A DNA stretch of 64,000 nt from Halorubrum lacusprofundi ATCC 49239 (lineage in GTDB: Archaea > Halobacteriota > Halobacteria > Halobacteriales > Haloferacaceae), in NCBI RefSeq assembly GCF_000022205.1, contig NC_012029.1, forward strand, positions 2,170,001-2,234,000. Direction: 5' to 3'. Positions within the stretch are counted from its first letter, which is position 1. Every line of letters begins with the position of its first letter. The translations under genes and the position numbers were made by a program. This document shows, piece by piece, positions 17,726 through 26,904 of this stretch. The notes below the pieces were generated by a model. That model was given only the letters and a program-made list of their open reading frames with translations, ran no database searches and was not told where the DNA came from.

Positions 17726-18139
17726 GTGAACCACGTCGTCGGACTCGCGCTGATCGGCGCGGTCGCGTAGGGGTTCTGGGCGGTGTTGGCGGACGTGGCG
17801 ACGCGCTCGATGGCGCCGGAGGCGGCGATGATCGTCTCCTACACGGTCGGGATCGGCGTCGCCGGACTGTACGTTCTCCACCGGGGGACGACGGTCCTCG
17901 GGAACGACCCGACCGCGATCGGGATCGCGGCGCTCGCGGGCGTCGCCTCCGGGATCGGCGCAGTCGCGTACTACGGGGCGCTGCAGGCCGGCGCGGCGGG
18001 GATCGCGACGACGATCACGGCGATGTACTTCGTCGTGGCCGCGGCGCTCGGCGTCGTCGTGCTCGGCGACTCGCTCGCCGCCACCGACATCGCCGGTATC
18101 GGTGCCGCGGTCGTCGCGGTCGTGCTGATCGCGTACTGA
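17726..18139 (+). pseudogene. EamA/DMT-type transporter gene interrupted by an in-frame TAG
   Basis: From the GTG at 17726 the frame encodes VNHVVGLALIGAVA, then a TAG at 17768-17770, then continues without a shift as GFWAVLADVATRSMAPEAAMIVSYTVG through to ALGVVVLGDSLAATDIAGIGAAVVAVVLIAY. The whole reads as a single EamA domain of about 137 residues with 4-5 membrane helices (drug/metabolite transporter superfamily). The stop falls inside the first helix, where TAC (Tyr) or TGG would be expected, so a point mutation is the likely cause. Restart at the TTG at 17783 would lack helix 1. There is no pyrrolysine machinery in the window to support readthrough. Confidence 0.75.
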
Positions 18140-18234
18140 GCGATCGGCGGAGCCGACGGCGCTCGCACCCGTTCGGATCTCCCTCCCGGCCCGCTTCCAG
18201 TAGCTTTTACCCGGTCTCGCGGGAACGCGCACGT

Positions 18235-19644
18235 ATGAGTGAGGACTACCGCACGGAGGAGGACAGCCTCGGAGAGATGCAGGTACCGGCGGACGCCTAC
18301 TGGGGCGCACAGACCCAGCGCGCCGTCGAGAACTTCCCCATCTCTGGGATCCCGATGAGCCGCCGGTTCATCCGCGCGCTCGGCGTCGTCAAGAAGGCCG
18401 CCGCGCAGGCCAACCGCGATCTGGGCCTCATCGATGACGACACCGCCGACGCGATCGTCGCTGCCGCCGACGAAGTCATCGCCGGCGACCACGACGACCA
18501 GTTCCCGGTCGACGTGTTCCAGACAGGCTCCGGCACCTCTTCGAACATGAACGCAAACGAGGTCATCGCCAACCGCGCCGCCGAGATCGCGGGCGCGGAG
18601 ATCGGCGACCGCGTCGTCCACCCGAACGACCACGTCAACTACGGCCAGTCGAGCAACGACGTGATCCCGACCGCGATGCACGTCGCGGCGCTCGAAGCCG
18701 TCGAGAAGGACCTGGTCCCTGCCCTTGAGACCCTTCACACCGAACTCGAAGCCAAGGAGACCGAGTTCGACGGCGTCGTCAAAACCGGTCGCACCCACCT
18801 CCAGGACGCCACCCCGATCCGACTCGGCCAGGAATTCAGCGGCTACCGCACCCAGACCGCCAAGGGGATCGAGCGCGCCGAAACCGTCCAGTCGAACCTC
18901 CGCGAACTCGCCTTGGGCGGCACCGCCGTCGGCACCGGGCTCAACACGCACCCCGACTTCCCCGAGCTCGCCGCCGAGTACATCTCCGACGAGACAGGCA
19001 CCGAGTTCCGCGAGGCCGACAACCACTTCGAGGCGCAAGCCGCCCACGACGCCATGGCCGAAGCGCACGGCGCGCTCCGCACCATCGCGGGCAGCCTCAA
19101 CAAGATGGCCAACGACCTGCGTCTGCTCGCCTCGGGCCCGCGAAACGGCCTCGGCGAGATCGAACAGCCCGAGAACCAGCCCGGCTCCTCGATCATGCCC
19201 GGCAAAATCAACCCGGTCGTCGCCGAGTCGGTCAATCAGGTCCACAAGCAGGTCGTCGGCAACGACGCCGCGATCTCCGCCGGCGCCGCGCGCGGCGAGA
19301 TCGACTTGAACCTCTACAAGCCCGTCATCGCGCACAACTTCCTCGAGTCCGCCGAGCTGCTCTCGAACGCCGCGGCGACGTTCGGCGAGCGCTTCGTCGC
19401 GAAACTCGAAGCCAACGAGGAGCACTGCGAGACGCGCGTCGAGCAGTCGATGGCGCTGGCGACCGCACTCAACCCCGCGATCGGCTACGACAAGGCCTCG
19501 AAGGTCGCGAAGACGGCTCTCAAAGAGGGCAAGAGCGTCCGCGAGGCCGCGGTCGACGCCGGCTACCTCACCGAGGAGGAGGCCGACGAGGTGCTCGACC
19601 CCGAAGCGATGACGCACCGAGTCATCCTCGGCGACGACGACTGA
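18235..19644 (+). CDS. fumC: Class II fumarate hydratase
   Basis: This 469-residue homotetrameric TCA-cycle enzyme interconverts fumarate and L-malate. The signature GSSIMPGKINPV (near residue 320) identifies the fumarase/aspartase superfamily. FQTGSGTSSNMNANEVIANRA and VHPNDHVNYGQSSNDVIPTAMH are the fumarase-type active-site blocks, and GRTHLQDATPIRLGQEFSGY contains the substrate His. The C-terminal domain is complete. Length equals the family norm. It stands in its own unit, about 2 kb upstream of the succinyl-CoA synthetase operon, so two TCA steps are close together. Confidence 0.97.
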   Translation: MSEDYRTEEDSLGEMQVPADAYWGAQTQRAVENFPISGIPMSRRFIRALGVVKKAAAQANRDLGLIDDDTADAIVAAADEVIAGDHDDQFPVDVFQTGSGTSSNMNANEVIANRAAEIAGAEIGDRVVHPNDHVNYGQSSNDVIPTAMHVAALEAVEKDLVPALETLHTELEAKETEFDGVVKTGRTHLQDATPIRLGQEFSGYRTQTAKGIERAETVQSNLRELALGGTAVGTGLNTHPDFPELAAEYISDETGTEFREADNHFEAQAAHDAMAEAHGALRTIAGSLNKMANDLRLLASGPRNGLGEIEQPENQPGSSIMPGKINPVVAESVNQVHKQVVGNDAAISAGAARGEIDLNLYKPVIAHNFLESAELLSNAAATFGERFVAKLEANEEHCETRVEQSMALATALNPAIGYDKASKVAKTALKEGKSVREAAVDAGYLTEEEADEVLDPEAMTHRVILGDDD

Positions 19645-19727
19645 GGACGCCGAGAGGGAGACGGCAAGAGGGGACCAGCGACCGAGGTCGGCAGAACACT
19701 TTTTGTGAACGCGAGTGAGTGCCACAC

Positions 19728-20234
19728 ATGGCTGAGAGTGACTTGCAAGACGATCAGGAACCGCTGAAGAGAGAGTACGACGAGAACCCCGAGGCGGCCC
19801 AGATAACGCTGTCAGCGACCGGAGAAGAGCAAGACGACGCTCGGTCGTGTAGCGTGGACATCGGTCGGGCGATCTACGAGGCGGAGTTACACGAGGGCGC
19901 CGGCGGCCCCGGCGGGGGCGCCTGCTCGGGCGACCTCCTGCTGGGCGCGCTGGCCGCTTGCTCCCAGTTGACCGCACAGGCCGTCGCCGAGAGCTTCGGC
20001 GTCGACGCCGACATCAGCGTCGACGCCAGCGGCGACCTCGATCTCCGCGGGACGATGGGCGTCGACGACGAGGCTCCGGTCGGGTTCGAGGACCTCCGTC
20101 TCGACGTCACCGTCGACGGCGACATCGACGAGGACACCCGCTCGGCGCTTCGGAAGTACACCGAGAAGTACTGCGTCGTCTACCAGACGCTGGCGGATCC
20201 CCCGGACGTCGAGACGAACTGGACGTTCGACTGA
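19728..20234 (+). CDS. OsmC/Ohr-family peroxiredoxin-like protein
   Basis: The 168-residue product contains GGGACSGDLLLGALAACSQLTAQAVAESFG, the central helix of OsmC proteins with the reactive Cys, and TEKYCVVYQTL with the second Cys near the C-terminus. These two cysteines reduce organic hydroperoxides in the family. The first 45 residues are acidic and less conserved. The ATG at 19728 is chosen over a GTG three codons upstream. It lies between fumC and sucC, each with its own spacer, so it is probably monocistronic. Confidence 0.85.
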   Translation: MAESDLQDDQEPLKREYDENPEAAQITLSATGEEQDDARSCSVDIGRAIYEAELHEGAGGPGGGACSGDLLLGALAACSQLTAQAVAESFGVDADISVDASGDLDLRGTMGVDDEAPVGFEDLRLDVTVDGDIDEDTRSALRKYTEKYCVVYQTLADPPDVETNWTFD

Positions 20235-20337
20235 GGGAACACGCCCCGCACTCGGCGGCGTCCGTCGAGCGACGCCAGCCAGCCGTGCGAGCCGAATCGG
20301 CACCATTTAAGCCGCAGTCGACCCGGGTTGAAAACGG

Positions 20338-21483
20338 ATGAAACTACACGAACATCAAGCGAAGACTATCTTCGCCGACGCCGGGATCCCGGTACCGGAC
20401 TCCCGGCTCGCGACGACCGTCGACGAGGCGCTCGACGCGGTCGACGAGATCGGCTACCCGGCCGCGATCAAGGCGCAGGTCCACGTTGGCGGCCGCGGCA
20501 AGGCCGGCGGGATCAAGATCGCGACCGACCGCGACGAGGCCGAGCAGTACGCCGAGGAGATCCTCGGGATGGATCTGAAGGGGTACACCGTCGATCAGAT
20601 CCTCGTCGAACAGGGCGTCGACTTCGTCGACGAACTGTACGTCGGCGTCACGATGGACCGGGGCGAGGGACAGCCGGTTCTGATGGTCTCGACCGAGGGC
20701 GGCGTGAACATCGAGGAGGTCGCCGAGGAGAACCCCGACGCGATCGCGCGCGAGCACGTCGACCCCGCGTTCGGGCTCCACCCGTATCAGGCCCGCAAGG
20801 TCGTCTACGAGGCCGGCGTCGACGCCGACGTGGCGCTGGACGTGGCCTCGATCCTCACGACGCTGTACGACCTCTACGAGGAGAACGACGCCTCGGAGAT
20901 TGAGGTCAACCCCGTGATGATCACGAGCGACCGCGACGTGATCGCCGCGGACGCCGTGATGAACATCGACGAGGACGCGCTGTTCCGCCACCCCGACCTC
21001 GCCGAGATGGCCGAGGAGTCCTACGAGGACGACTTAGAGCGGAAGGCCGGCGAGTACGGCTTCGACTACGTCCGCCTCTCCGGGAACGTCGGCATCATCG
21101 GCAACGGCGCCGGGCTCGTGATGACGACCCTCGATCTGGTCGACTACTACGGCGGCAAGCCCGCCAACTTCCTCGACATCGGCGGCGGCGCGAAGGCCGA
21201 GCGCGTCACGAAGGCGCTCGACATGGTCTTCTCCGACGAGAACGTCGATGCCGTCGTGTTCAACATCTTCGGCGGGATCACTCGCGGCGACGAGGTCGCC
21301 AAGGGGATCAACGAGGCCCTAGAGCAGTTCGACGAGATTCCCAAGAAGGTGGTCGTCCGGCTCGCCGGCACGAACGCCGAGGAGGGGATGGAGATCCTGA
21401 ACACGGATCTCGTGGAAGTCGAGGAGACGCTTGAGGACGCGGTCCAGCGCGCGGTGAAGAACGCAGAGGAGGTGACCCAATGA
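20338..21483 (+). CDS. sucC: Succinyl-CoA synthetase (ADP/GDP-forming) beta subunit
   Basis: The 381-residue subunit starts [20 protein letters not shown]. An ATP-grasp domain follows ([19 protein letters not shown] binds nucleotide; EIEVNPVMI carries Mg ligands). The C-terminal CoA-ligase domain has [31 protein letters not shown] and [14 protein letters not shown]. With SucD it converts succinyl-CoA, phosphate and NDP to succinate and NTP in the TCA cycle. The stop overlaps the sucD start by 4 nt (ATGA), so the subunits are translationally coupled. A TTTAA box lies about 30 nt before the ATG. Confidence 0.97.
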   Translation: MKLHEHQAKTIFADAGIPVPDSRLATTVDEALDAVDEIGYPAAIKAQVHVGGRGKAGGIKIATDRDEAEQYAEEILGMDLKGYTVDQILVEQGVDFVDELYVGVTMDRGEGQPVLMVSTEGGVNIEEVAEENPDAIAREHVDPAFGLHPYQARKVVYEAGVDADVALDVASILTTLYDLYEENDASEIEVNPVMITSDRDVIAADAVMNIDEDALFRHPDLAEMAEESYEDDLERKAGEYGFDYVRLSGNVGIIGNGAGLVMTTLDLVDYYGGKPANFLDIGGGAKAERVTKALDMVFSDENVDAVVFNIFGGITRGDEVAKGINEALEQFDEIPKKVVVRLAGTNAEEGMEILNTDLVEVEETLEDAVQRAVKNAEEVTQ

Positions 21484-22349
21484 GCATTTTCGTCGACGAC
21501 GACACGCGCGTCGTGGTACAGGGGATCACCGGCGGGGAAGGCAAGTTCCACGCCGGCCAGATGATCGAGTACGGCACCAACGTCGTCGCCGGCGCGGTGC
21601 CCGGCAAGGGCGGTCAGGAGGTCGAAGGCGTCCCCGTCTACGACACCGTCGACGAGGCCGTCGAGGCGGAGAACGCGGACGCCTCCGTCATCTTCGTGCC
21701 GCCGGCGTTCGCCGCCGACGCGATCTTCGAGTCGCTCGACACGGACCTCGATCTGGCGGTCGCGATCACCGAGGGGATCCCGACGCAGGACATGGCGAAG
21801 GTAAACAAGCGCCTGAGCGAGGTTGACACCCGCCTCATCGGCCCCAACTGTCCCGGGATCATCACCCCCGGCGAGGCGAAGCTCGGCATCCTCCCCGGCA
21901 ACATCTTCTCGGACGGGAACGTCGGGCTCGTCTCCCGCTCCGGTACCCTGACGTACCAGGTCGTCGACAACCTCACCGAGCGCGGGCTCGGCCAGTCGAC
22001 CGCCATCGGTATCGGCGGCGACCCGATCATCGGCACCTCCTTCATCGACGCCCTCGACGCGTTCGAGGCCGACGACGACACCGATGCCGTCGTGATGTGC
22101 GGCGAGATCGGCGGCGAGGACGAAGAGCAGGCCGCCCGCTTCATCGGCGAGCACATGGACACGCCGGTCGCCGGCTTCATCGCCGGTCGCACGGCCCCGC
22201 CGGGCAAGCGCATGGGCCACGCGGGCGCCATCGTCTCCGGCTCCGGCACGGGCACGGCGCAGTCGAAGATCGACGCGCTCAACGACGCGGGCGTCCCCGT
22301 CGGCGACACCCCCGAGGAAGTCGCCGACCACGTCGAAGACTTCCTGTAG
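21480..22349 (+). CDS. sucD: Succinyl-CoA synthetase alpha subunit
   Basis: This 289-residue subunit has an N-terminal CoA-binding Rossmann domain ([23 protein letters not shown]). [17 protein letters not shown] carries the substrate loop. The active-site histidine that is phosphorylated is in [36 protein letters not shown] and [12 protein letters not shown] are typical alpha-subunit blocks. It follows sucC with a 4-nt overlap in a two-gene operon. Confidence 0.97.
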   Translation: MSIFVDDDTRVVVQGITGGEGKFHAGQMIEYGTNVVAGAVPGKGGQEVEGVPVYDTVDEAVEAENADASVIFVPPAFAADAIFESLDTDLDLAVAITEGIPTQDMAKVNKRLSEVDTRLIGPNCPGIITPGEAKLGILPGNIFSDGNVGLVSRSGTLTYQVVDNLTERGLGQSTAIGIGGDPIIGTSFIDALDAFEADDDTDAVVMCGEIGGEDEEQAARFIGEHMDTPVAGFIAGRTAPPGKRMGHAGAIVSGSGTGTAQSKIDALNDAGVPVGDTPEEVADHVEDFL

Positions 22350-22710
22350 AACGGCCGGGCGGTTCACCCCGCCGCTTCCGCCTCGCTTTCAGTGCCACCG
22401 TTCAGATTTCTAGGTTCAGTTTCGGACATCTGTGTGAAAAGTGAAATTACCCGTAGTCAGGTGTGGCGATGAATACCGGTCCCACTGGCGATCGGGACGG
22501 ACCGGCGGTCGACGCCTTTCGGGATCGAAGCCGGCCGGAGGGGTATCGCGGCGGGTGCTCGTCGTCGACGGCGCGTGGTTCGAGTTCTGGACCGACCGTT
22601 GACGGGGTGCCACCGCGGTGCGGAACGGTATATATAAAACGGTCGTGGACGTGCGGCGGCGGCGCACACCCGGGCCACGGTTATGGTCGACTCGACCGTG
22701 TGTACCGGGT
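22350..22710. other. Intergenic region, 361 bp, no gene seen
   Basis: No frame here has coding character. The only clear signal is a strong TATA box (TATATATAA, about 22629-22637) that would start transcription near 22660 and leave a leader of about 50 nt before the HTH gene at 22711, unusual in a window where most mRNAs look leaderless. Confidence 0.6.
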
Positions 22711-23028
22711 ATGGACGAAGGTACCCGCGAGCTGCTCGAGCCGCTCCCGCCGAGCGCCAAACTGGTCTACTACGTCCTCGACGAGGAGGGCCGGTTCGAC
22801 CAGACCGGGCTCGCCGAGGAGACCCGGCTCTCGACCCGAACCGTCCGGTTCGCGGTCGAGAAACTCACCGAGGTCGGGCTCGTCGAGGAGGGGCTCTGCC
22901 CCAAGGACGCGCGCCGGTCAGTGTACACTCCCGTCCCCGAGTCGGAGCGGTCGACCGGCTCCGAGCCAGAGGCCGCCTCCGAGCCTGACGCGGAGGCGCC
23001 GACGGCGACCGCGGTCGCCGAGGACTGA
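22711..23028 (+). CDS. Winged-helix (MarR/TrmB-like) DNA-binding protein, 105 aa
   Basis: Residues 1-75 form a winged helix: PLPPSAKLVYYVLDEEGRFDQTGLAEETRLSTRTVRFAVEKLTEVGLVEEG, with TRTVRFAVEKL as the recognition helix, then DARRSVYTP as wing. The tail is disordered and Glu/Ala/Pro-rich. The pattern TQTGLAxxTxLxxRTVRxAL resembles haloarchaeal MarR-type or Sugar-specific TrmB N-domains without an effector domain. The upstream in-frame extension is arginine-rich and rejected. It may be cotranscribed with the downstream tRNA-modification gene (69 bp gap). Confidence 0.82.
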   Translation: MDEGTRELLEPLPPSAKLVYYVLDEEGRFDQTGLAEETRLSTRTVRFAVEKLTEVGLVEEGLCPKDARRSVYTPVPESERSTGSEPEAASEPDAEAPTATAVAED

Positions 23029-23097
23029 AGCCACCAGAATTTCTCCCTCCCCGATCCGTCGCGTTTTTGCCCGCGCGACCGGTAGTGAGCCCACTCG

Positions 23098-24402
23098 ATG
23101 GCGACGTATCACATCGAAACGTACGGCTGTAGTTCCAACCGGGGCGAGAGCCGGGAGATAGAGCGGGCGCTACGCGACGGCGGCCACCGCCCGGCCGACG
23201 GTCCCGAAGACGCGGATGTCGCCATCCTCAACACCTGTACGGTCGTCGAGAAAACGGAGCGGAACATGCTCCGGCGCGCCGAGGAGCTGGAAGACGTAAC
23301 CGCAGAGCTCGTCGTCACCGGCTGCATGGCGCTCGCGCAGGGCGACGCTTTCCGCGAGGCCGGCGTCGACGCCGAGATCCTCCACTGGGACGAGGTGCCC
23401 TCGCACGTGCTCAACGGCGAGTGCCCGACGGTCACCCCAGACGCCGAGCCCGTCTTAGACGGCGTCGTCGGTATCCTCCCCATCGCGCGCGGCTGCATGA
23501 GCAACTGCTCGTACTGTATCACGAAGTTCGCGACCGGTCGGGTCGATTCTCCCACTGTCGAAGAGAACGTCGAGAAGGCCCGCGCGCTGGTCCACGCCGG
23601 CGCCAAGGAGATTCGGGTGACCGGACAGGACACCGGGGTCTACGGCTGGGACAACGGCGATCGGAAGCTGCCGGAGCTGCTCGACCGGATCTGCGACATC
23701 GACGGTGACTTCCGAGTTCGACTCGGGATGGCCAACCCCGGCGGTATCCACGGCATCCACGAGGAGCTGGCCGAGGTGTTCGCCGACAACGAGGAGCTGT
23801 ACGACTTCATCCACGCACCGGTCCAGTCCGGCTCCGACGACGTACTCGAAGACATGCGCCGCCAGCACCGCGTCGAGAAGTTCCGCGAGGTCGTGGAGAC
23901 CTTCGACGACCGGCTCGACCACTGGACACTGTCGACCGACTTCATCGTCGGCTTCCCGACCGAGACCGAGGCCGACCACGAGCGCTCGATGGACCTGCTC
24001 GCCGAGGTCCGCCCGGAGAAGATCAACGTCACCCGCTTCTCGAAGCGCCCCGGTACCGACGCCGCCGACATGAAGGGGCTCGGCGGGACGATCAAGAAGG
24101 AGCGCTCGAAGGCGATGTCCGAGCTGAAGATGGAGGTCGTCGGCGACGCCTACGAGTCGATGGTCGGCGAGACCTTCGAGGTCCTCGTCGTCGAGGAGGG
24201 CACCGGCGACTCCGTGAAGTGTCGCGACGGCGCTTACCGGCAAATTATCGTCCAGAACGCGGCGGAGCGCGGCGTCGCAGTGGGTGACTTCCTGGAGGTG
24301 GAGGTGACCGGTCACAACACCGTCTACGCGTTCGGCGAGCCGACTGATGGCGGTCGACCCGTCGACGAGGACCCCGCCGAGTCGACCCCGTCGTCGGCGT
24401 AA
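23098..24402 (+). CDS. tRNA N6-threonylcarbamoyladenosine (t6A37) methylthiotransferase, CDKAL1/MtaB type
   Basis: This 434-residue radical SAM enzyme of the MiaB/RimO family adds a methylthio group to t6A37 in tRNAs reading ANN codons. The N-terminal UPF0004 domain has the three cysteines for the auxiliary cluster (ETYGCSSNRGES, NTCTVVEKTE, VTGCMALAQG). The radical SAM motif is RGCMSNCSYCITKFATG near residues 134-150 (C-x3-C-x2-C). DTGVYGWDNG follows, and the C-terminal TRAM domain ends with VEVTGHNTVYAFGEP, probably binding RNA. The archaeal members resemble eukaryotic CDKAL1. Length and domain order are complete. Confidence 0.92.
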   Translation: MATYHIETYGCSSNRGESREIERALRDGGHRPADGPEDADVAILNTCTVVEKTERNMLRRAEELEDVTAELVVTGCMALAQGDAFREAGVDAEILHWDEVPSHVLNGECPTVTPDAEPVLDGVVGILPIARGCMSNCSYCITKFATGRVDSPTVEENVEKARALVHAGAKEIRVTGQDTGVYGWDNGDRKLPELLDRICDIDGDFRVRLGMANPGGIHGIHEELAEVFADNEELYDFIHAPVQSGSDDVLEDMRRQHRVEKFREVVETFDDRLDHWTLSTDFIVGFPTETEADHERSMDLLAEVRPEKINVTRFSKRPGTDAADMKGLGGTIKKERSKAMSELKMEVVGDAYESMVGETFEVLVVEEGTGDSVKCRDGAYRQIIVQNAAERGVAVGDFLEVEVTGHNTVYAFGEPTDGGRPVDEDPAESTPSSA

Positions 24403-24468
24403 GCTGTCGCCGCGCACGCCGGAATGCACCTCCGATCGGTGGCTGGAATGTCAATTCGACGGAATCTA

Positions 24469-24475
24469 TTTATAT
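24469..24475 (+). promoter_or_regulatory. TATA box that fixes the start of the 63-aa membrane protein
   Basis: TTTATAT is centred 24 nt before the GTG at 24496. The upstream ATG at 24448 would precede the box, so it is excluded. Confidence 0.55.
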
Positions 24476-24495
24476 CTCACACGAGTGTTAGAAAT

Positions 24496-24687
24496 GTGAA
24501 ACCAAAGGCCGAACGGCGGTGTCACCTGCTGCTGGCCGTCTCGTTAGTTCTCCTGACCGTCGGCATCGGGTACGATCTGGTCTTCGGCACCAAGTTGGCC
24601 GATTTCATGGTCATCATCGCGGGGCTGCTTTTCGGCTGGATCGCGTTCCTCTACTGTTTGGGGAGCACCGAGCTGTGGAGGGAATAA
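24496..24687 (+). CDS. Small two-helix membrane protein, 63 aa
   Basis: The product starts VKPKAERRCHLLLAVSLVLL. It has two membrane helices (residues about 9-28 and 33-56) joined by YDLVFGTKLAD, with a short acidic C-terminal tail (GSTELWRE). The start is set by promoter spacing. Small proteins of this shape are common in haloarchaea; no function is known. It ends 25 bp from the convergent acyl-CoA synthetase gene. Confidence 0.7.
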   Translation: MKPKAERRCHLLLAVSLVLLTVGIGYDLVFGTKLADFMVIIAGLLFGWIAFLYCLGSTELWRE

Positions 24688-24712
24688 GTCGGCCGCCGCC
24701 GTCGGTTTTCGG

Positions 24713-26770
24713 CTACGCGTCCTCGTAAATGATCTCGATCTCGTCGCCGAACCGATCCAAGATGTTACGCCGCTTCTTTTTCATCGTCGGGGTGAGAAGG
24801 TCGTTCTCCTCGGTGAACTCCTCCTTGACGAGCCGGAACCGCTTGATCTGCTCGTACGACTCGAACTCCTCGTTGACGCGGTCGACCTCCACTTGGATCC
24901 GCTCGCGGACCCGGTCGTCGCGACAGATCCCCGTGGGGTCCTCGGGGATATCGATCCCGCGGGTGTCGGCCCACGCCGCCAGCTTCTCGAAGTTCGGGAC
25001 GATCAGCGCGGAGACGAACTTCCGGCCGTCGCCGAGCACGACGCACTGTTCGACGAACTCGTTGGCGGCAAACCGGTCTTCGATCGGACCGGGCGCGACG
25101 TTCTTCCCGGTCGAGAGCACGAGCAGCTGCTTGGCGCGCTCGCGGAACGCGATGTACCCGTCCGGTCGGAGCTGGACGATGTCGCCGGTGCGGAACCAGG
25201 GGTCGTCCGGGTCGCCGCCGCGCTCCTCGGGCGGGTCGCCCGCCACGACCGCGTCCTCCGGGAGCCGGTCCGGGTCGGTGAACGCCTCGGCGGTCGCGTC
25301 CGGGCGGTTCCAGTAGCCGTCGGTCACCTGTGGACCGCGAACCAGCAGTTCGCCGACGTCGCCGGGCAGATCGGCGACCTCCTCGCCGACGACCGCGCCG
25401 TCGATCGCGACCTCGGTGTCGACCACCGGCGGACCGATGGTGCCGACCTTCGGCTCCTCGGGCGGGTTGACGCTGATGACGGGGGAGGTCTCCGTCAGCC
25501 CGTACCCCTCCAGGATCGGCAGATCCATCGCGTGGTACAGCGCGCACAGCTCCGCCGACAGCGACCCGCCGCCGGAGATGAAGAAGTCGATGTTACCGCC
25601 GATCGCCTCGCGAACCGACGAGAAGACGAGCCGGTCGGCGACCGCGCACTTGGCGTTGAGTACGGCGCCCGGTTCGTCGGCCTCGTGGTGGGCCTTCCCC
25701 ACGCCGACTGCCCACTCGAAGATCCGCTCTTTCACGGGAGACTCGCCTGCCTGCTCGCGGATCGCGTCGTACAGCTTCTCGTAGACGCGCGGGACGCTCG
25801 TGGTCGTCGTCGGGCGTACCAGCCCGAAGTCCTCCCGAAGGGTGTCGGGGCTCTCGGCGTAGCCGACGGTCGCGCCCGCCGCGAACATCATGTAGTGGCC
25901 CGCCATCCGCTCGAAGACGTGCGCGAGGGGGAGAAACGAGAGCGTCGTCGACTCGGCGCTGATCCCCGGTACGTCGCTGTCGCGGTCCGGGCGATCCGCG
26001 AAGCGCCGGTAACACTGCGAGACGTTCTCCCTGAAGTTGGCGTGAGTGAGCCGGACGCCCTTGGGCTGGCCCGTGGTCCCGGAGGTGTAGATGAGGCTCG
26101 CAAGATCTCCGACGTCGACCGCGTCGATCCACGACTGGTAGGCGTCCTCGTCGAACGCCTCGTCGCCGAGGGCGTGGACCTCACCGAGGGTGTACACGTC
26201 GTCGGTGGACAGGTTCTCTGAATCGGTACCGATCTCCGCGTCGAGGTCGGTCGTGTCCACGTCGTCGAACGTCACGATCGCGTCGAGTTCGTGTTCGAGG
26301 TCGTCGACAACCGCGAACACCTCGTCGAGCAACTCGCGATTCTCCGCGACCACGACGGTCGCCTCCGGGTCCTCGATCAGGTAGCGGACCTGGTTCGGCG
26401 AGGAGGAGGCGTACACGGTCGTGACCGTCGCGCCCGCGGCCAGCACGGCGAAGTCGGTCTGGGCCCACTCCATCCGAGTCTGCGCGTATAGGGCGACGCG
26501 GGTGTCGTCGTCGACGCCGAGTTCGCGGAACCCGGCGGCGAGCCGCCGGACGATTGCGCGCATCTCGGCGTAGGTCACGTCGGCGTATTCGCCCTCCGAG
26601 GCGGGCGGGAGCACCCCGCTAGAGACCAGCGAGCGGTCGTAGATACCGCCTTTGTACCGCTGGGCAAGCCGGTCCGCGTTGCGCTCGGCGGACCGCTCGA
26701 ACATGCGCGGGAGCGTCTCCCGGACGACCACGTCGTCCGCGAACTCCCGCTCCGCCTCTTGCCAGTTCAT
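24713..26770 (-). CDS. Long-chain fatty-acid/AMP-dependent acyl-CoA synthetase (FadD/FAA type)
   Basis: This 685-residue ANL-superfamily enzyme activates a carboxylate with ATP to an acyl-AMP, then to acyl-CoA. Key blocks are LIYTSGTTGQPKGVRLTH (P-loop-like AMP motif), LEGYGLTETSPVISVNPP (A5), WFRTGDIVQLRPDGYIAF (A7-A8) and LSTGKNVAPGPIEDRF, the long-chain synthetase signature around the hinge. TPTMKKKRRNILDRFGDEI at the end is typical of the long-chain group. The N-terminal LPRMFERSAERNADRLAQRY is the usual substrate-domain entry. Substrate chain length is inferred only from family. Confidence 0.93.
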   Translation of the reverse strand: MNWQEAEREFADDVVVRETLPRMFERSAERNADRLAQRYKGGIYDRSLVSSGVLPPASEGEYADVTYAEMRAIVRRLAAGFRELGVDDDTRVALYAQTRMEWAQTDFAVLAAGATVTTVYASSSPNQVRYLIEDPEATVVVAENRELLDEVFAVVDDLEHELDAIVTFDDVDTTDLDAEIGTDSENLSTDDVYTLGEVHALGDEAFDEDAYQSWIDAVDVGDLASLIYTSGTTGQPKGVRLTHANFRENVSQCYRRFADRPDRDSDVPGISAESTTLSFLPLAHVFERMAGHYMMFAAGATVGYAESPDTLREDFGLVRPTTTTSVPRVYEKLYDAIREQAGESPVKERIFEWAVGVGKAHHEADEPGAVLNAKCAVADRLVFSSVREAIGGNIDFFISGGGSLSAELCALYHAMDLPILEGYGLTETSPVISVNPPEEPKVGTIGPPVVDTEVAIDGAVVGEEVADLPGDVGELLVRGPQVTDGYWNRPDATAEAFTDPDRLPEDAVVAGDPPEERGGDPDDPWFRTGDIVQLRPDGYIAFRERAKQLLVLSTGKNVAPGPIEDRFAANEFVEQCVVLGDGRKFVSALIVPNFEKLAAWADTRGIDIPEDPTGICRDDRVRERIQVEVDRVNEEFESYEQIKRFRLVKEEFTEENDLLTPTMKKKRRNILDRFGDEIEIIYEDA

Positions 26771-26904
26771 ACCACGACCTTCCGCCGAACCCTCATAAAC
26801 GATACGGTAGTTCTCTGTTTACTTCGCGGCGCGGTCGCCGGTTCGGCCGGCAGCCGACCGCCATCAAGCGAGGGTTTAATTCCGCGAGCGCGCCAGTGGC
26901 AGTC

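Noticed and set aside
17768-17770. TAG as pyrrolysine or programmed readthrough in the EamA gene
   Set aside because: Pyrrolysine genes are absent from the window and not expected in haloarchaea; a nonsense mutation is simpler.
17971-19977. 668-codon minus ORF across fumC and OsmC
   Set aside because: Antisense to two well-supported genes; its composition is an artefact of GC-rich third positions.
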